DNA of 64,000 nucleotides, from NCBI RefSeq assembly GCF_902459705.1, contig NZ_CABPRU010000007.1, positions 124,001 to 188,000 on the forward strand. Reading direction: 5' to 3'. The notes under the pieces were generated by a model. That model saw only the letters and a list, made by a program, of their open reading frames with translations. It searched no databases and was not told the origin of the DNA. The first letter of the stretch is position 1, and every line of letters begins with the position of its first letter. Shown here one piece after another: positions 44,327 through 53,194 of the stretch. A program made the position numbers and the translations under genes. The DNA comes from Pandoraea terrigena. Lineage in GTDB: Bacteria; Pseudomonadota; Gammaproteobacteria; Burkholderiales; Burkholderiaceae.

Positions 44327-46231
44327 ATGCCAGCCAAGACAGAGTCCGCGCACGCGCGCCGTGTGCTGGATGCCGTACAAGGTCACGTGACGCCCCTCGC
44401 GACGGCGACGGACCCGAACATCGCCAATTCATGGCGTCGATGCCTCGACACCTACGCGCTTGATCCGGGGGCGCGCATGACGCCGCGCGTGTTGGCGTCG
44501 TCGCAACTGCGCGAGCGGCGCAGTGCGATGGAGCGGCTGTGCCACGTTTCCATGCCGGTGCTCGAGCGCCTGCAGCGTCAGTTGATGAATCCGGGCCAGG
44601 CCGTGCTGCTGACGGCCCCGGACGGCGTGATCGTCGACGCCCGTCTCCACGACGGCACGCGCGACGACTTCCATCGCGCAGGCTTGTGGCCGGGGGCCGA
44701 CTGGAGCGAGTCGTGCGAAGGCACCAACGGCATCGGCACCTGCGTGGTCGAGCGTGCGCCCGTCATCATCTGTCAGCAGGATCATTTCCGCGCGCTGCAC
44801 ACGCCGCTCACCTGCACGGCAAGTCCCGTCTTCGCACCGCAAGGGGAGTTGCTTGCCGTCATCGACGTTTCGACGACGAACGCCGGCGTGACCCGGCAAA
44901 GCCAGTTCCATACGCTCGCGCTCGTGAATCTGTCGGCCAAGGTCGTGGAGCGCGACTACTTTTTCCAGCACTATCGCGACGAGTGGCTGCTGCAGCTCCA
45001 GGAGCCGGCCGATCATCTGGGCGACTTCGTACAAGCGTTGATTGCGTTCGATGACGCTGGCCGCATCCTCGCCGCGAATCAGAGCGCACTGAATCGCCTG
45101 GGCGTCCCGCGCGACACGCTGGTGGGCACGCGCGTGGATCGATGGTTTGCGCAAACGCTCGACGCCTTGCTCGCACAAGCGCATCCGGCGCCGAGTGCGT
45201 ACTGGCCGATCCGCACGCAGACGGGCGAGGCGCTGGTGGCGATGGTGCGTGCGCCGTTGCGCGCGGTGCGCCGGGTGACGCGTTCGTCAAGCGCGCCCCC
45301 CGAGGCGCCTGCCGAGCCGTTTTCCGACCCGGTGCTGGCGCGTGAGTTTTCGCGCGCGTGCCGCGTCTTCGCGCACGACGTCCCGGTGCTGATTCGCGGT
45401 GAGACCGGCAGCGGCAAGGAGGTCTTCGCGCGCGCCGTGCATGCAGCCAGTGCGCGGGCCCGCGGTCCGTTCGTGGCATTGAATTGCGCGGCAATTCCCG
45501 AGTCGCTGATCGAAAGCGAATTGTTCGGCTACGTCGGCGGCAGCTTCACCGGGGCGCGCAAGGAGGGGATGGCCGGCAAACTATGGCAGGCCAACGGCGG
45601 CACACTGTTTCTCGATGAGATCGGCGATATGCCCTTCGCCATGCAAACCCGTTTGCTGCGCGTGCTCGAAGATCGTCGCGTGTCGCCATTGGGCGGCGGC
45701 GAGCCGGTGCCGCTCGATATTCGAGTGCTCAGTGCGACGCACCGCGATCTGTCCGAACGGATTGCCGAGCGGCAGTTTCGCGAAGACCTTTTCTATCGGT
45801 TGAGCGGCCTCGAGGTTCGCGTGCCGCCGCTGCGCGAGCGCGACGACAGAATCGAGGTGATGCACACGCTTCTGGCGCAGGCCTGTCAGCAAGACCGGAT
45901 TCGCCTGACGGACGCGGCGCGGGATCGGCTGTGTGGGTACGCGTGGCCCGGCAATGTGCGTCAGATGCGCAGCATCATCCGGACGCTGGTCGCGCTTAGC
46001 GAGAGCGGCGTTATCACGCTGGACGACCTGCCCGAGGCCTTGCGCGACGGCCCGGGGCTTGTGCCTGAGGGGCCGCCAGAGGAGGCGCCCCTGGAGGCGG
46101 CAGAGCGCCAGGCGTTGCGCACGGCGCTTGACGCGTGCCAAGGGCAGGTCAGCGCCGCCGCGCGCAAGCTCGGTGTGAGCCGCAATACGCTTTATCGGAA
46201 GCTGAAGCGATTCGGCCTGTTGCGCGGATAA
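44327..46231 (+). CDS. AcoR-like sigma-54-dependent activator
   Basis: A 634-residue enhancer-binding protein. An N-terminal AcoR-type region ([13 protein letters not shown]) precedes a GAF-like sensor ([34 protein letters not shown]) and a PAS-like segment. The AAA+ domain has Walker A GETGSGKE and FLDEIGDMP; a Fis-type helix-turn-helix ends the protein ([19 protein letters not shown]). The sigma-54 loop reads GSFTGA in place of GAFTGA. ATG 44327 is backed by GGGGGAG. It is divergent from the aldehyde dehydrogenase gene and almost certainly activates it through the sites between. Confidence 0.88.
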   Translation: MPAKTESAHARRVLDAVQGHVTPLATATDPNIANSWRRCLDTYALDPGARMTPRVLASSQLRERRSAMERLCHVSMPVLERLQRQLMNPGQAVLLTAPDGVIVDARLHDGTRDDFHRAGLWPGADWSESCEGTNGIGTCVVERAPVIICQQDHFRALHTPLTCTASPVFAPQGELLAVIDVSTTNAGVTRQSQFHTLALVNLSAKVVERDYFFQHYRDEWLLQLQEPADHLGDFVQALIAFDDAGRILAANQSALNRLGVPRDTLVGTRVDRWFAQTLDALLAQAHPAPSAYWPIRTQTGEALVAMVRAPLRAVRRVTRSSSAPPEAPAEPFSDPVLAREFSRACRVFAHDVPVLIRGETGSGKEVFARAVHAASARARGPFVALNCAAIPESLIESELFGYVGGSFTGARKEGMAGKLWQANGGTLFLDEIGDMPFAMQTRLLRVLEDRRVSPLGGGEPVPLDIRVLSATHRDLSERIAERQFREDLFYRLSGLEVRVPPLRERDDRIEVMHTLLAQACQQDRIRLTDAARDRLCGYAWPGNVRQMRSIIRTLVALSESGVITLDDLPEALRDGPGLVPEGPPEEAPLEAAERQALRTALDACQGQVSAAARKLGVSRNTLYRKLKRFGLLRG

Positions 46232-46266
46232 CATCGGCCGCGCTGCCGCCGCCGCGTCGGGGGCGG

Positions 46267-46731
46267 TTACTTCACCGGGATTGGCGTGGCCCGATCCACG
46301 GGGACGGCCGTCACGCTGTTCTGGGGCGAGCCGTCGATGAGCTTGTCGGCGTAGGTGAGATAGACGAGCGTGTTGCGCGCCTTGTCGACCATGCGCACGA
46401 TGCGCAGTTTCTTGAAGAGCGGAGACAGGCCTTCCGAGAAGACTTCTTCCTTCTTCGGTAGCGGCCCTTCGAACGACACCGGCCCGACCGCACGACAGGC
46501 AATCGAGGCTTCCGCCTTGTCTTCCGCAAGCCCAACCAGGCCCTTCAGACCACCGGTTTTTGCGCGAGACACGTAGCAGGTCACGCCGCGCACCTTCGGG
46601 TCGTCGTAGGCATCGACGACAATCTTGTGATCCGGTCCGACGAGCTTGAATGCGGTGTCAACGTCGCCAATCTTCTCGGCGTGCGCCCAACTCGTGGCGA
46701 CCATCAACGCCAGGGCGGCGGCTTTCTTCAT
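46267..46731 (-). CDS. creA: CreA family protein
   Basis: A 154-residue CreA-family protein with a signal peptide (about residues 1-18, cleavage after AHA). The motifs KIGDVDTAFKLVGPDHKI, GVTCYVSRAKTGG and ASIACRAVGP are characteristic, including the conserved Cys pair. It is predicted periplasmic; the molecular function of CreA is unknown. It is convergent with the AcoR-like gene, 35 bp apart. Confidence 0.87.
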   Translation of the reverse strand: MKKAAALALMVATSWAHAEKIGDVDTAFKLVGPDHKIVVDAYDDPKVRGVTCYVSRAKTGGLKGLVGLAEDKAEASIACRAVGPVSFEGPLPKKEEVFSEGLSPLFKKLRIVRMVDKARNTLVYLTYADKLIDGSPQNSVTAVPVDRATPIPVK

Positions 46732-46876
46732 GAGGATGTCTTCCGTCAGGAGTCCACGGCGGCTGCAACCGCATCCGCCACGCGTCGCCCAAGGCGGGCG
46801 TCGTGCGGCCGATTCTACCCGCGTCGCGCGATCTTCAATATCCGCCGGCGACGCTCGTCACACCCGGGCGGGTCAG

Positions 46877-46905
46877 TTGCCCGTCGCGATCAAATACGCT
46901 ATAGT
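46877..46905 (+). promoter_or_regulatory. Sigma-70 promoter of the tRNA-Ala/tRNA-Glu pair
   Basis: TTGCCC (46877-46882) and TATAGT (46900-46905) are separated by exactly 17 bp. Transcription would begin near 46912, about 10 nt before the tRNA-Ala 5' end. Confidence 0.72.
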
Positions 46906-46921
46906 CACGCCTCTTCGCGCG

Positions 46922-46997
<76 letters not shown>

Positions 46998-47014
46998 AAC
47001 GAATGACGGTTTCC

Positions 47015-47090
47015 GTCCCCTTCGTCTAGAGGCCTAGGACATCACCCTTTCACGGTGAGTACAGGGGTTCGAATCCCCTAGGGGACGCCA
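47015..47090 (+). tRNA. tRNA-Glu (anticodon TTC)
   Basis: A 76-nt cloverleaf 17 nt after tRNA-Ala. The acceptor stem is GTCCCCT with AGGGGAC, followed by GCCA. The anticodon stem TCACC/GGTGA encloses CTTTCAC, giving anticodon TTC. The T arm has GGTTCGAATCC. Both tRNAs are co-transcribed and followed by a terminator. Confidence 0.97.
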
Positions 47091-47156
47091 TCTCACGGCT
47101 GCGGTGTGACATCGACACATCGAAGCTGGCCGGCGTCGGATTCGGCAAATCGCACA

Positions 47157-47192
47157 AAGAAGCCGGATGTCTTTCACGACGTCCGGCTTCTT
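47157..47192 (+). terminator. Terminator of the tRNA transcript
   Basis: A 15-bp stem, AAGAAGCCGGATGTC with GACGTCCGGCTTCTT (one mismatch), with a 6-nt loop and a T-rich tail. It lies 67 nt after tRNA-Glu. Confidence 0.75.
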
Positions 47193-47380
47193 GCGTTTAC
47201 GGGCGGTTTGCCGACTTGTCTGCCGTCCCGCCTGCCCCGGGCGGCGGAGGGCAGGCGATGCGCGCGCCGTGTGCGGCCGGCCCCAGGCGTCGCCCAGTGC
47301 TGACGGGCCAACGGGCGATCGCCGGTACAATGACGTCTTTGCGCGCGCCATGTCGACGTGCGCGCCGTCGTGAATTCCTC

Positions 47381-47599
47381 ATGAGCAAACCTGCCCTCAC
47401 TCTCAAGTTCAAGTGCACGAAGTGCGCCAAGCCGGTCACGTTGTATCTGCAAAAGACGACCGCGTGTTCGCATATCACGCCGTATCAGGGATGGTGCAAG
47501 TGCGGTCAGTTGATGCGCCATGCCACGGGCGACAAAAACGCAGTGGCGTCGTTCGTCGACTCGATGGACCCGCTGTGGTCGCACCATCATCACCATTGA
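47381..47599 (+). CDS. Small cysteine-rich hypothetical protein with natural poly-His tail
   Basis: A 72-residue protein I do not assign to a named family. KCTKCAKPV and WCKCGQLM give two cysteine pairs (about residues 12-15 and 41-43), suggesting a zinc ribbon. The protein ends WSHHHHH, a natural run of five His. ATG 47381 is preferred; upstream frames lack support. It precedes a YgjP-type metallohydrolase gene on the same strand. A metal-binding or nucleic-acid-binding role is possible but speculative. Confidence 0.65.
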   Translation: MSKPALTLKFKCTKCAKPVTLYLQKTTACSHITPYQGWCKCGQLMRHATGDKNAVASFVDSMDPLWSHHHHH

Positions 47600-47756
47600 G
47601 CGCTGGGCTCGCTCTCGTGCGCGCAGCGCGGTTGTGCGTGTGCACGCCGTTCGCGCTCGTATTCGCTGGCCCGGCCGCTGAGGTGGCCCGGTCCCGCCGC
47701 GTGAGTCAACCGTGACTGCCGTGCTTACGCCGTGGCGGCCCGCGCCGAAGGATCCG

Positions 47757-48260
47757 ATGCGCTTCATCGCCGCCTATCCCGCGGGCGTGCTCGCGCAGGT
47801 TCGCGAACTGGTCGACGCGGGGCAACTGGCCGCGCATCTTGACAGGCGCTATCCTGCGCGCCACGCCGTGCAGACGGACCGAGCGCTATACGAGTTCACG
47901 GCGCAGATCAAACAGGATTACCTGCGCAGCGCACCGCCCATCCATAAGGTGGCTTACGACGCCAGGATCGATGTCGTGCATCACGCGCTGGGGCTGCATA
48001 CGGCCATCTCGCGGGTGCAGGGGAGCAAGCTCAAGGCCAAGAAGGAGATTCGGGTCGCCTCGTTGTTTCGCGAAGCCCCGCCTGAGTTTCTGCGCATGAT
48101 CGTCGTGCACGAACTCGCGCACCTCAAGGAAAGCGACCATAACAAGGCGTTCTACCGCCTGTGCGAGTTCATGGAGCCTCAGTACCATCAACTCGAATTC
48201 GACACGCGGCTGTTTCTCGTGCGACGCGAAATCGAGGCGGCTTCGCCGGCAGCCGATTGA
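47757..48260 (+). CDS. YgjP-like (DUF45) metal-dependent hydrolase
   Basis: A 167-residue protein with the zinc motif HELAHLKESDHNKAFY: HExxH and a downstream His, as in YgjP/DUF45 proteins. Some members were reported to hydrolyse UTP. Intact members often have about 170-230 residues. I prefer ATG 47757, which has AAGGA five bases before it; an in-frame GTG at 47712 would add 15 residues. A strong hairpin ends the gene. Confidence 0.8.
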   Translation: MRFIAAYPAGVLAQVRELVDAGQLAAHLDRRYPARHAVQTDRALYEFTAQIKQDYLRSAPPIHKVAYDARIDVVHHALGLHTAISRVQGSKLKAKKEIRVASLFREAPPEFLRMIVVHELAHLKESDHNKAFYRLCEFMEPQYHQLEFDTRLFLVRREIEAASPAAD

Positions 48261-48281
48261 GCGCCGCGAGCGAGCCAAACG

Positions 48282-48320
48282 ACAACGCCCGCCGGCATGA
48301 CACCGGCGGGCGTTGTGTTT
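48282..48320. terminator. Bidirectional terminator
   Basis: A perfect 14-bp stem, ACAACGCCCGCCGG with CCGGCGGGCGTTGT around a 7-nt loop, then GTTT on the plus strand. It lies between the convergent YgjP-like and lipoprotein genes. Confidence 0.8.
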
Positions 48321-48351
48321 GGGGACCGCGCGGGTGGCGGCGTGCGTGCGA

Positions 48352-48891
48352 TCAGTACGGATACACCGTATCGTTCGCGACGGCGGCACGCTGGCCCTGC
48401 TGAACGCGCAGCGGCGGCGCTTGCGTGACCGTCGCGACGCGACCGTCGTCCAGGCGCACGGTGATGCGGTACAACACGTTCGGCTGCCCCATGTTGTTTT
48501 CGATGCGATTCCCCGCGATGGCGCCGATCAAGGCGCCGCCGATGGTGGTGGCGGTGCGCCCGCGCCCGCCGCCCATTGTGTTGCCGAGCAGACCGCCCGC
48601 TGCGCCGCCGAGCACCGTGCCGAGGATGTTCGGGCTGTTGTTGTCGCCGTTCACTTGCTCGATCGATTCGACGCGGCCGTACAGCGCTCCCGGAATCTGC
48701 TGCTGCTGCTGGGGTTGCTGATACCCCTGTTGGTAGCCTTGTTGATACCCCGGTTGTTGATAACCCTGCTGGTATCCCCCCTGTTGGTAGCCCGGCTGCT
48801 GATACCCGTACTGCGGTCCCGGCGCAACGCAACCGGCCAGCGTGAGGGCGGCCAGTGCCGCGCTGATTCCCGTAAGTGTCTTGATGTTCAT
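48352..48891 (-). CDS. Glycine-zipper (2TM) outer-membrane lipoprotein with GYQQ repeats
   Basis: A 179-residue lipoprotein. The lipobox LAGC puts the lipidated Cys at residue 21. Residues about 29-65 are a low-complexity region built from repeats of GYQQ and PGYQQ. A glycine-zipper 2TM segment follows (GTVLGGAAGGLLGNTMGGG and GGALIGAIAGN), as in SlyB/Pcp-like proteins. The C-terminal third (YRITVRLDDGRVATVTQ) is a small beta domain. Probably a cell-envelope protein. ATG 48891 has the ribosome site GAGGATGA. Confidence 0.85.
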   Translation of the reverse strand: MNIKTLTGISAALAALTLAGCVAPGPQYGYQQPGYQQGGYQQGYQQPGYQQGYQQGYQQPQQQQQIPGALYGRVESIEQVNGDNNSPNILGTVLGGAAGGLLGNTMGGGRGRTATTIGGALIGAIAGNRIENNMGQPNVLYRITVRLDDGRVATVTQAPPLRVQQGQRAAVANDTVYPY

Positions 48892-49438
48892 TTTGGTTCA
48901 TCCTCGTGAGCGTGAGGTAAATGCTTGATCACCGAAGTCCGCAGTGATGGCACGCACCCTGTGGTGAGTCTATTGCGACCACGACGCGGAATGTAGGGTT
49001 CCGCAGACCTTTATGCTGTAAGAAAAGGTAAGCGTTTGTAATGGCGTCGTGCCGGCGACGACGCAGGCCAGGTGCGGATTCCACACACATTGTCTCCTGT
49101 TCAAACCGCCCATCGGTGATATTCATCGCCAGATGCGCCATGGCGCCATGCTCTGTAAGCGCTTAATGTGAAAGCGGAATTCGCTAACTCATAGCGAATA
49201 GTTAGGAATTTTCCATCGTTGACTGGCTCGTGAGTGCAATTTTGCGCCGAATTCGTCTAAGCATATAACCAGAAAGCACTTGGGTGCCGCAATACCAAAC
49301 GGTAACATCGCGGCCTCTGGCGTCGGGTTGGCCGTCGTTGGCAATTATGCGGTGCAGTCCTTTCGCCATCGTGGTGCGGGTGCCGCAAGCGTGCCTCAGC
49401 CACCTGCCGCTCCGATCATCGTTTTTCCATTCAGCATT
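48892..49438. promoter_or_regulatory. Divergent intergenic region with an inverted-repeat operator candidate
   Basis: This 547-bp region separates the lipoprotein gene (minus) from the MFS gene (plus). A perfect 8-bp inverted repeat, ATTCGCTA (49179-49186) and TAGCGAAT (49192-49199) with spacer ACTCA, is overlapped by CTAACT...AGTTAG. It is a good operator candidate for the MFS gene, though it lies about 240 bp upstream of the annotated ATG. No regulator gene is adjacent and no other element is clear. Confidence 0.45.
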
Positions 49439-50926
49439 ATGTCCGTCGACGTTTCCCTGTCTCCCGTCGCGTCTGCCCACGCGAGCTCCACGACTTCGCC
49501 CATTTCTCATGCCGCAGGGTCGCATGGGCCCGCCGTGATCCGCTCGGCGGCCGACATCGCCCAACTCGTCAACCAGGGCGGCGCCCGTGTCTCGAATGCT
49601 GGCTGGATCGTGGCCATTGCACTCGGCGGTGTGTTCCTCGACGCCTACGACCTCGGCGCGCTCGCCTTCGGCCTGAAAGACGTTTCCCGTGAATTCCATC
49701 TCACGCCGGCAGGCACCGGCATGGTGGCGTCTGCCATCACGTTCGGCGCCATCGTCGGCGCGTTCCTCGGTGGCTACTTCACGGACCGCATTGGCCGCTA
49801 CCGTGTATTCATGGCCGACATGCTGTGCTTCGTGATCGCCGCCATCGCGTGTGCGCTGGCGCCGAACCAGTACGTGCTTGCCGGTTCGCGTTTCGTGATG
49901 GGGCTGGGCGTCGGCATCGATCTGCCGGTGGCGATGGCCTTCCTCGCCGAATTCTCCAAACTCAAGGGACGGGGCAATAAGGCCGCGCGGGTGGCGATGT
50001 GGTGCCCGACCTGGTACGCGGCGATCTGCGTGTCGTATCTGCTGGTGCTGCTGTGCTACGCGGCACTGCCATCGTCGCACAGTGCGCTGCTGTGGCGCAT
50101 CATTCTCGGCTTTGGCGCCGTCCCCGCGCTGGCGATCATTGCCCTGCGCAGCCGCTACATGAGCGAATCGCCGGTGTGGGCCGCCAACCAGGGCGATCTC
50201 GAAGGTGCGGCGAAGATCCTGAAGCGGTCCTACGGTATCGACGCCGTCGTGGCCGCCGACGCTGAACGCGTGGCGCCGAAGCGTCCGGCCACGTGGCGCA
50301 ACTACGGGGCACTGCTCAAGGGCATCTACCTGCGCCGCACGACGCTCGCGACCGTTATCGCCGTGGCCTCGTCGTTCGCCTACAACGCGGTGGCATTCGG
50401 GTTGCCGGTGATCATCGCCAGCTTCCTGGCGCAGTCGATGCTCACCACCATCCTGATGTCGCTCGCGCTGAATCTGCTGTTCGCGTTCACGGGCGGGTTG
50501 CTCGGGGTGCGGCTGGTGCCGAAGGTTGGCGCATGGAAGCTGACGGTGCTCGGCTATGCGTTCCAGTTGACTGCGCTCGTTGGACTGGCGCTCGTGGGCA
50601 AGCCTGACGGCGGCGGGCAAGTCGCCTGGGCGCTGGGTTTCCTCGCGTTGTTCCTGCTGGGGCAGGGCTTCGGCCCGGGGGCGCATTCAATGACGTTCGC
50701 GTCGCTGAGCTATCCGACGTCGCTGCGCGGCGTGGGCGTGGGCTTGAACCAAACCCTCATGCGCGCCAGCTCGACCGTCTCACTGTTCCTGTTCCCGGTG
50801 TTGGCGGCCACGCTCGCCACGAAGGTGTTCTGGGTGATCGCCGCCGCCCCGGCCATCGGTTTGCTGGCGTTGCTGGCCATCCGCTGGGAACCGTCGAATT
50901 ACGACGTCGACGCGGAAGACTTCTGA
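49439..50926 (+). CDS. MFS transporter (sugar/aromatic-acid porter type)
   Basis: A 495-residue 12-segment transporter. After a ~60-residue Ser/Ala-rich lead come VFLDAYDLGALAFGL, GGYFTDRIGRYRVF and RFVMGLGVGIDLP, motifs of the sugar-porter/AAHS-like MFS branch. ATG 49439 is the only ATG in a suitable place but has no clear ribosome site. It stands alone between a lipoprotein gene and a CBS protein gene. The substrate cannot be read from the sequence. Confidence 0.83.
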   Translation: MSVDVSLSPVASAHASSTTSPISHAAGSHGPAVIRSAADIAQLVNQGGARVSNAGWIVAIALGGVFLDAYDLGALAFGLKDVSREFHLTPAGTGMVASAITFGAIVGAFLGGYFTDRIGRYRVFMADMLCFVIAAIACALAPNQYVLAGSRFVMGLGVGIDLPVAMAFLAEFSKLKGRGNKAARVAMWCPTWYAAICVSYLLVLLCYAALPSSHSALLWRIILGFGAVPALAIIALRSRYMSESPVWAANQGDLEGAAKILKRSYGIDAVVAADAERVAPKRPATWRNYGALLKGIYLRRTTLATVIAVASSFAYNAVAFGLPVIIASFLAQSMLTTILMSLALNLLFAFTGGLLGVRLVPKVGAWKLTVLGYAFQLTALVGLALVGKPDGGGQVAWALGFLALFLLGQGFGPGAHSMTFASLSYPTSLRGVGVGLNQTLMRASSTVSLFLFPVLAATLATKVFWVIAAAPAIGLLALLAIRWEPSNYDVDAEDF

Positions 50927-51023
50927 GCATCGCTCGCCCCACTATCGATGACGCATGGCGTGCGAACGGCTGATCGGGTGAGCTAAGCGATGGGAGCGGC
51001 AGGGGGGATGTTTGCGTTCTGGC

Positions 51024-51055
51024 ATGCGCCTATCGACGGGGCAGGCGCATCCCGG
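51024..51055 (+). terminator. Possible terminator after the MFS gene
   Basis: ATGCGCCT (51024-51031) and AGGCGCAT (51043-51050) form an 8-bp stem with an 11-nt loop. A short T run (TTTT) follows only after 7 more bases. It is a modest candidate for ending the MFS transcript. Confidence 0.4.
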
Positions 51056-51074
51056 CATTTTGCGTCATGTCCTC

Positions 51075-51103
51075 AAAAAAAAGGGCGCTTCGAACGAAGC
51101 GCC
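51075..51103 (-). terminator. Rho-independent terminator of the CBS-domain gene
   Basis: On the minus strand, GGCGCTTCG-TT-CGAAGCGCC is a perfect 9-bp stem followed by C and a run of eight T. It ends the CBS gene transcript. Confidence 0.88.
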
Positions 51104-51174
51104 GTGCCCCTGATTGCGCTGTCGGCTTGAATGCGACGCGATGCCGGGTGGTATTGACGCGGGGGTGCGCTGGT

Positions 51175-51651
51175 TCAACTGGGGCGCGGCGGTGTGCGGC
51201 CCGCCAGTGCGGCGCTTCCCCCCATGATGTAATTCTCTAGCTGGTCGATGGTGAACTGTTGTTCCGTGATGATGGCTTTGACCAGGTCGCCGATGGAAAG
51301 CAGGCCCACCAGTTCGCCGTCTTTCATGACAGGCAGATGACGAATGCGATGCTCCGTCATCAGCGACATGCACTCCTCGTTGGTCTGTTCGGGGCTGACG
51401 TAACGCACCGCCGAGGTCATGACGTCGCGCACCGGCGTATTGACCGAGGTGCGCCCCATGAGGGCGACCTTGCGGGCATAATCGCGCTCGGTAAAGATGC
51501 CAACGATCGTGCGGCTGTCTTCGCTGACCAGCACCGCGCCAATGCGTGCCTCGGCCATCAGGGTCAACGCGTCGAGTACCGAATCGGACGGGCGCACCTT
51601 GTACACCGTATCGACCGATTTGGACTTCAGGATCTGAGCGACTGTTTTCAT
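51175..51651 (-). CDS. CBS-domain protein
   Basis: A 158-residue protein made of two CBS domains in tandem (about residues 8-66 and 74-131): VLDALTLMAEARIGAVLV / GIFTERDYARKV and CMSLMTEHRIRHLPVM / GLLSIGDLVKA. Such stand-alone pairs bind adenine nucleotides and act as energy sensors, often in general stress or membrane protein control. ATG 51651 is 6 nt from GAGG; the frame also has an ATG two codons earlier that would leave no spacing. It is a single gene with its own terminator. Confidence 0.88.
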   Translation of the reverse strand: MKTVAQILKSKSVDTVYKVRPSDSVLDALTLMAEARIGAVLVSEDSRTIVGIFTERDYARKVALMGRTSVNTPVRDVMTSAVRYVSPEQTNEECMSLMTEHRIRHLPVMKDGELVGLLSIGDLVKAIITEQQFTIDQLENYIMGGSAALAGRTPPRPS

Positions 51652-52235
51652 GGTCATCCTCGTGCGGGCTGCGGGTACTTACAGCATAGTTGAGCGCGCG
51701 CTGCGCGTCATGCTCGCGTTGTCCCCGAGTGAATCCGGGCGCGGTAGACGCGCGCGGGCGCTCCGGCCGGGCTCCCTTGGTGCGTTGCGCCACAAATGTG
51801 CACCCCAAGTCCCCGGATTGCCGCCTGGAGGCCACTTTTTTCCCACGCGCAACGTAGAAAGGCGTATCCTTGCGGGATCGGCGAAAATTCGCCGATCAAC
51901 GCCTGACGATCGCGAAAAGCTTTATCGGCGTCGCTGACAGCCATGTCCTGCGAGCCGGATCACTCGCTGTGCCGATGGCGCAGACCCCACGGTCTTCGCC
52001 CTCCCGACACACACTGCTCGTCATTGTGGCACTGCCGCAATGTGCCTTGCTCCTTCGAACCATCGCCGCGTTTCGGTGCGTCGCCATGCTGTCATGGCCG
52101 ATCCACCGGGTAGGCTCCTTTTGGCGTTCGATGTGCACCCCGCATACCCAGGGTGCGGCGACGGTATTGGCGAACGAACCTTCAGTAACATTGGTGCTGC
52201 GCCCTCGCGAGCGGCACCCTCAAGAGGACACGATA
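51652..52235. other. Intergenic region between divergent CBS and IF-1 genes
   Basis: This 584-bp stretch contains a 10-bp inverted repeat, GATCGGCGAA (51876-51885) with TTCGCCGATC (51888-51897). It must contain the promoters of both flanking genes. A long plus-strand frame runs through it into the IF-1 gene but has no family similarity. I see no other gene or RNA. Confidence 0.4.
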
Positions 52236-52457
52236 TTGGCCAAGGAAGAACTGATCGAATTCAGCGGACACGTTTCGGATGTATTGCCGGACAATCGCTT
52301 TCGCGTCACGCTGGAAAATGGCGTGGTAGTGATGGCATATGCGAGCGGCCGTATGCAGAAGAATCGCATCCGCATTCTCGCGGGTGACCGCGTGACGCTG
52401 GAAATGTCGCCCTACGACCTCAGCAAGGGCCGCATCAACTACCGTCACAAGAATTAA
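52236..52457 (+). CDS. infA: Translation initiation factor IF-1 (paralogue)
   Basis: A 73-residue IF-1, an OB-fold RNA-binding protein of the 30S A site. [22 protein letters not shown] and the [19 protein letters not shown] segment are nearly canonical. It starts with TTG at 52236, after AGAGGACACG; no ATG lies in the right place. In Burkholderiaceae a second infA copy outside the ribosomal-protein operon is common, and this lone gene fits that. The weak start may lower its expression. Confidence 0.9.
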   Translation: MAKEELIEFSGHVSDVLPDNRFRVTLENGVVVMAYASGRMQKNRIRILAGDRVTLEMSPYDLSKGRINYRHKN

Positions 52458-52769
52458 GTCAGCGAAGACGTCTGGCTTTTGCGCGTTGCGGGCATCGCCC
52501 TGGCGCGCACGGAAGCGATGTGCGGCGACCCGACGGTTGGTCGCTGCCCGTCACTTCGGATTTCCTCCCGAATTTTCCCCTCCCGCGTTTTCCCCCGGAT
52601 CGTTCCCCTCGCGCTCGTATCGCGCGCAGAACGCCCCTGTCTGAGCGGTTACCATTTGCGCATGCCTGACGCCAGCGCTGCGTGACGATGGGTTGCGCGC
52701 CCGGTTTTGCCGTCGATGGCGCGCCGGGCGAGGTGCGGGCGATGTGGCGGGCGCGTGGGCCTTGTGCGC
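52458..52769. other. Intergenic region with no recognised feature
   Basis: A 312-bp gap between the convergent IF-1 and acylphosphatase genes. It has pyrimidine-rich tracts (52560-52615), but I see no clear hairpin terminator, gene or repeat. Confidence 0.4.
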
Positions 52770-53066
52770 TCAGAGCTGTTCGAAGCGGTCGAACCGGCGG
52801 CCGGTGTATTCGATTTCGCTCTCGAACGCCGTCACGCGCGCGCCGGGCGGTCCATGCCGCATCCATTCGAGCATCTTGTCGACCTGATCGGGCGTGCCTT
52901 GCACCATCGCAAGGATGTCGCCCTCGGGCAGCGCCTGAACCCAACCGCGCACGCCGATCAGATGCCCCTCGCGCACGGCCGCCTGACGGTAGCCCACGCC
53001 CTGAATCTTGCCGCGCAAACGCACGGCAACGGTTTCGAGCGAGGAACTGGGCGAGAGTGACTTCAT
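52770..53066 (-). CDS. Acylphosphatase
   Basis: A 98-residue acylphosphatase. The phosphate-binding motif GKIQGVGYRQ is at about residues 20-29, with the catalytic Arg, and GWVQALPEGDI and MVQGTPDQV follow, including the usual structural segments. It hydrolyses acyl phosphates such as acetyl phosphate or 1,3-bisphosphoglycerate. ATG 53066 gives the family's typical length; the open frame extends much further upstream without similarity. It lies 128 bp downstream of a metallophosphoesterase on the same strand. Confidence 0.88.
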   Translation of the reverse strand: MKSLSPSSSLETVAVRLRGKIQGVGYRQAAVREGHLIGVRGWVQALPEGDILAMVQGTPDQVDKMLEWMRHGPPGARVTAFESEIEYTGRRFDRFEQL

Positions 53067-53194
53067 GGCGGCAAGCAACGGAAAAACGGCGACAAGGGTG
53101 AGGGTGCGAAAGACAAGCCTTCCGGAAAGGGGCGATTGTAACGTCATCGCCTGACGGTTGCCCGCGCCTTTGCCGGTCAGCGCGCCGGTGCCGC

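Noticed and set aside
48700-48815. Short tandem repeats that could suggest a CRISPR or minisatellite array
   Set aside because: They are the codons of the GYQQ repeats in the lipoprotein, in frame and of variable sequence, without spacers.
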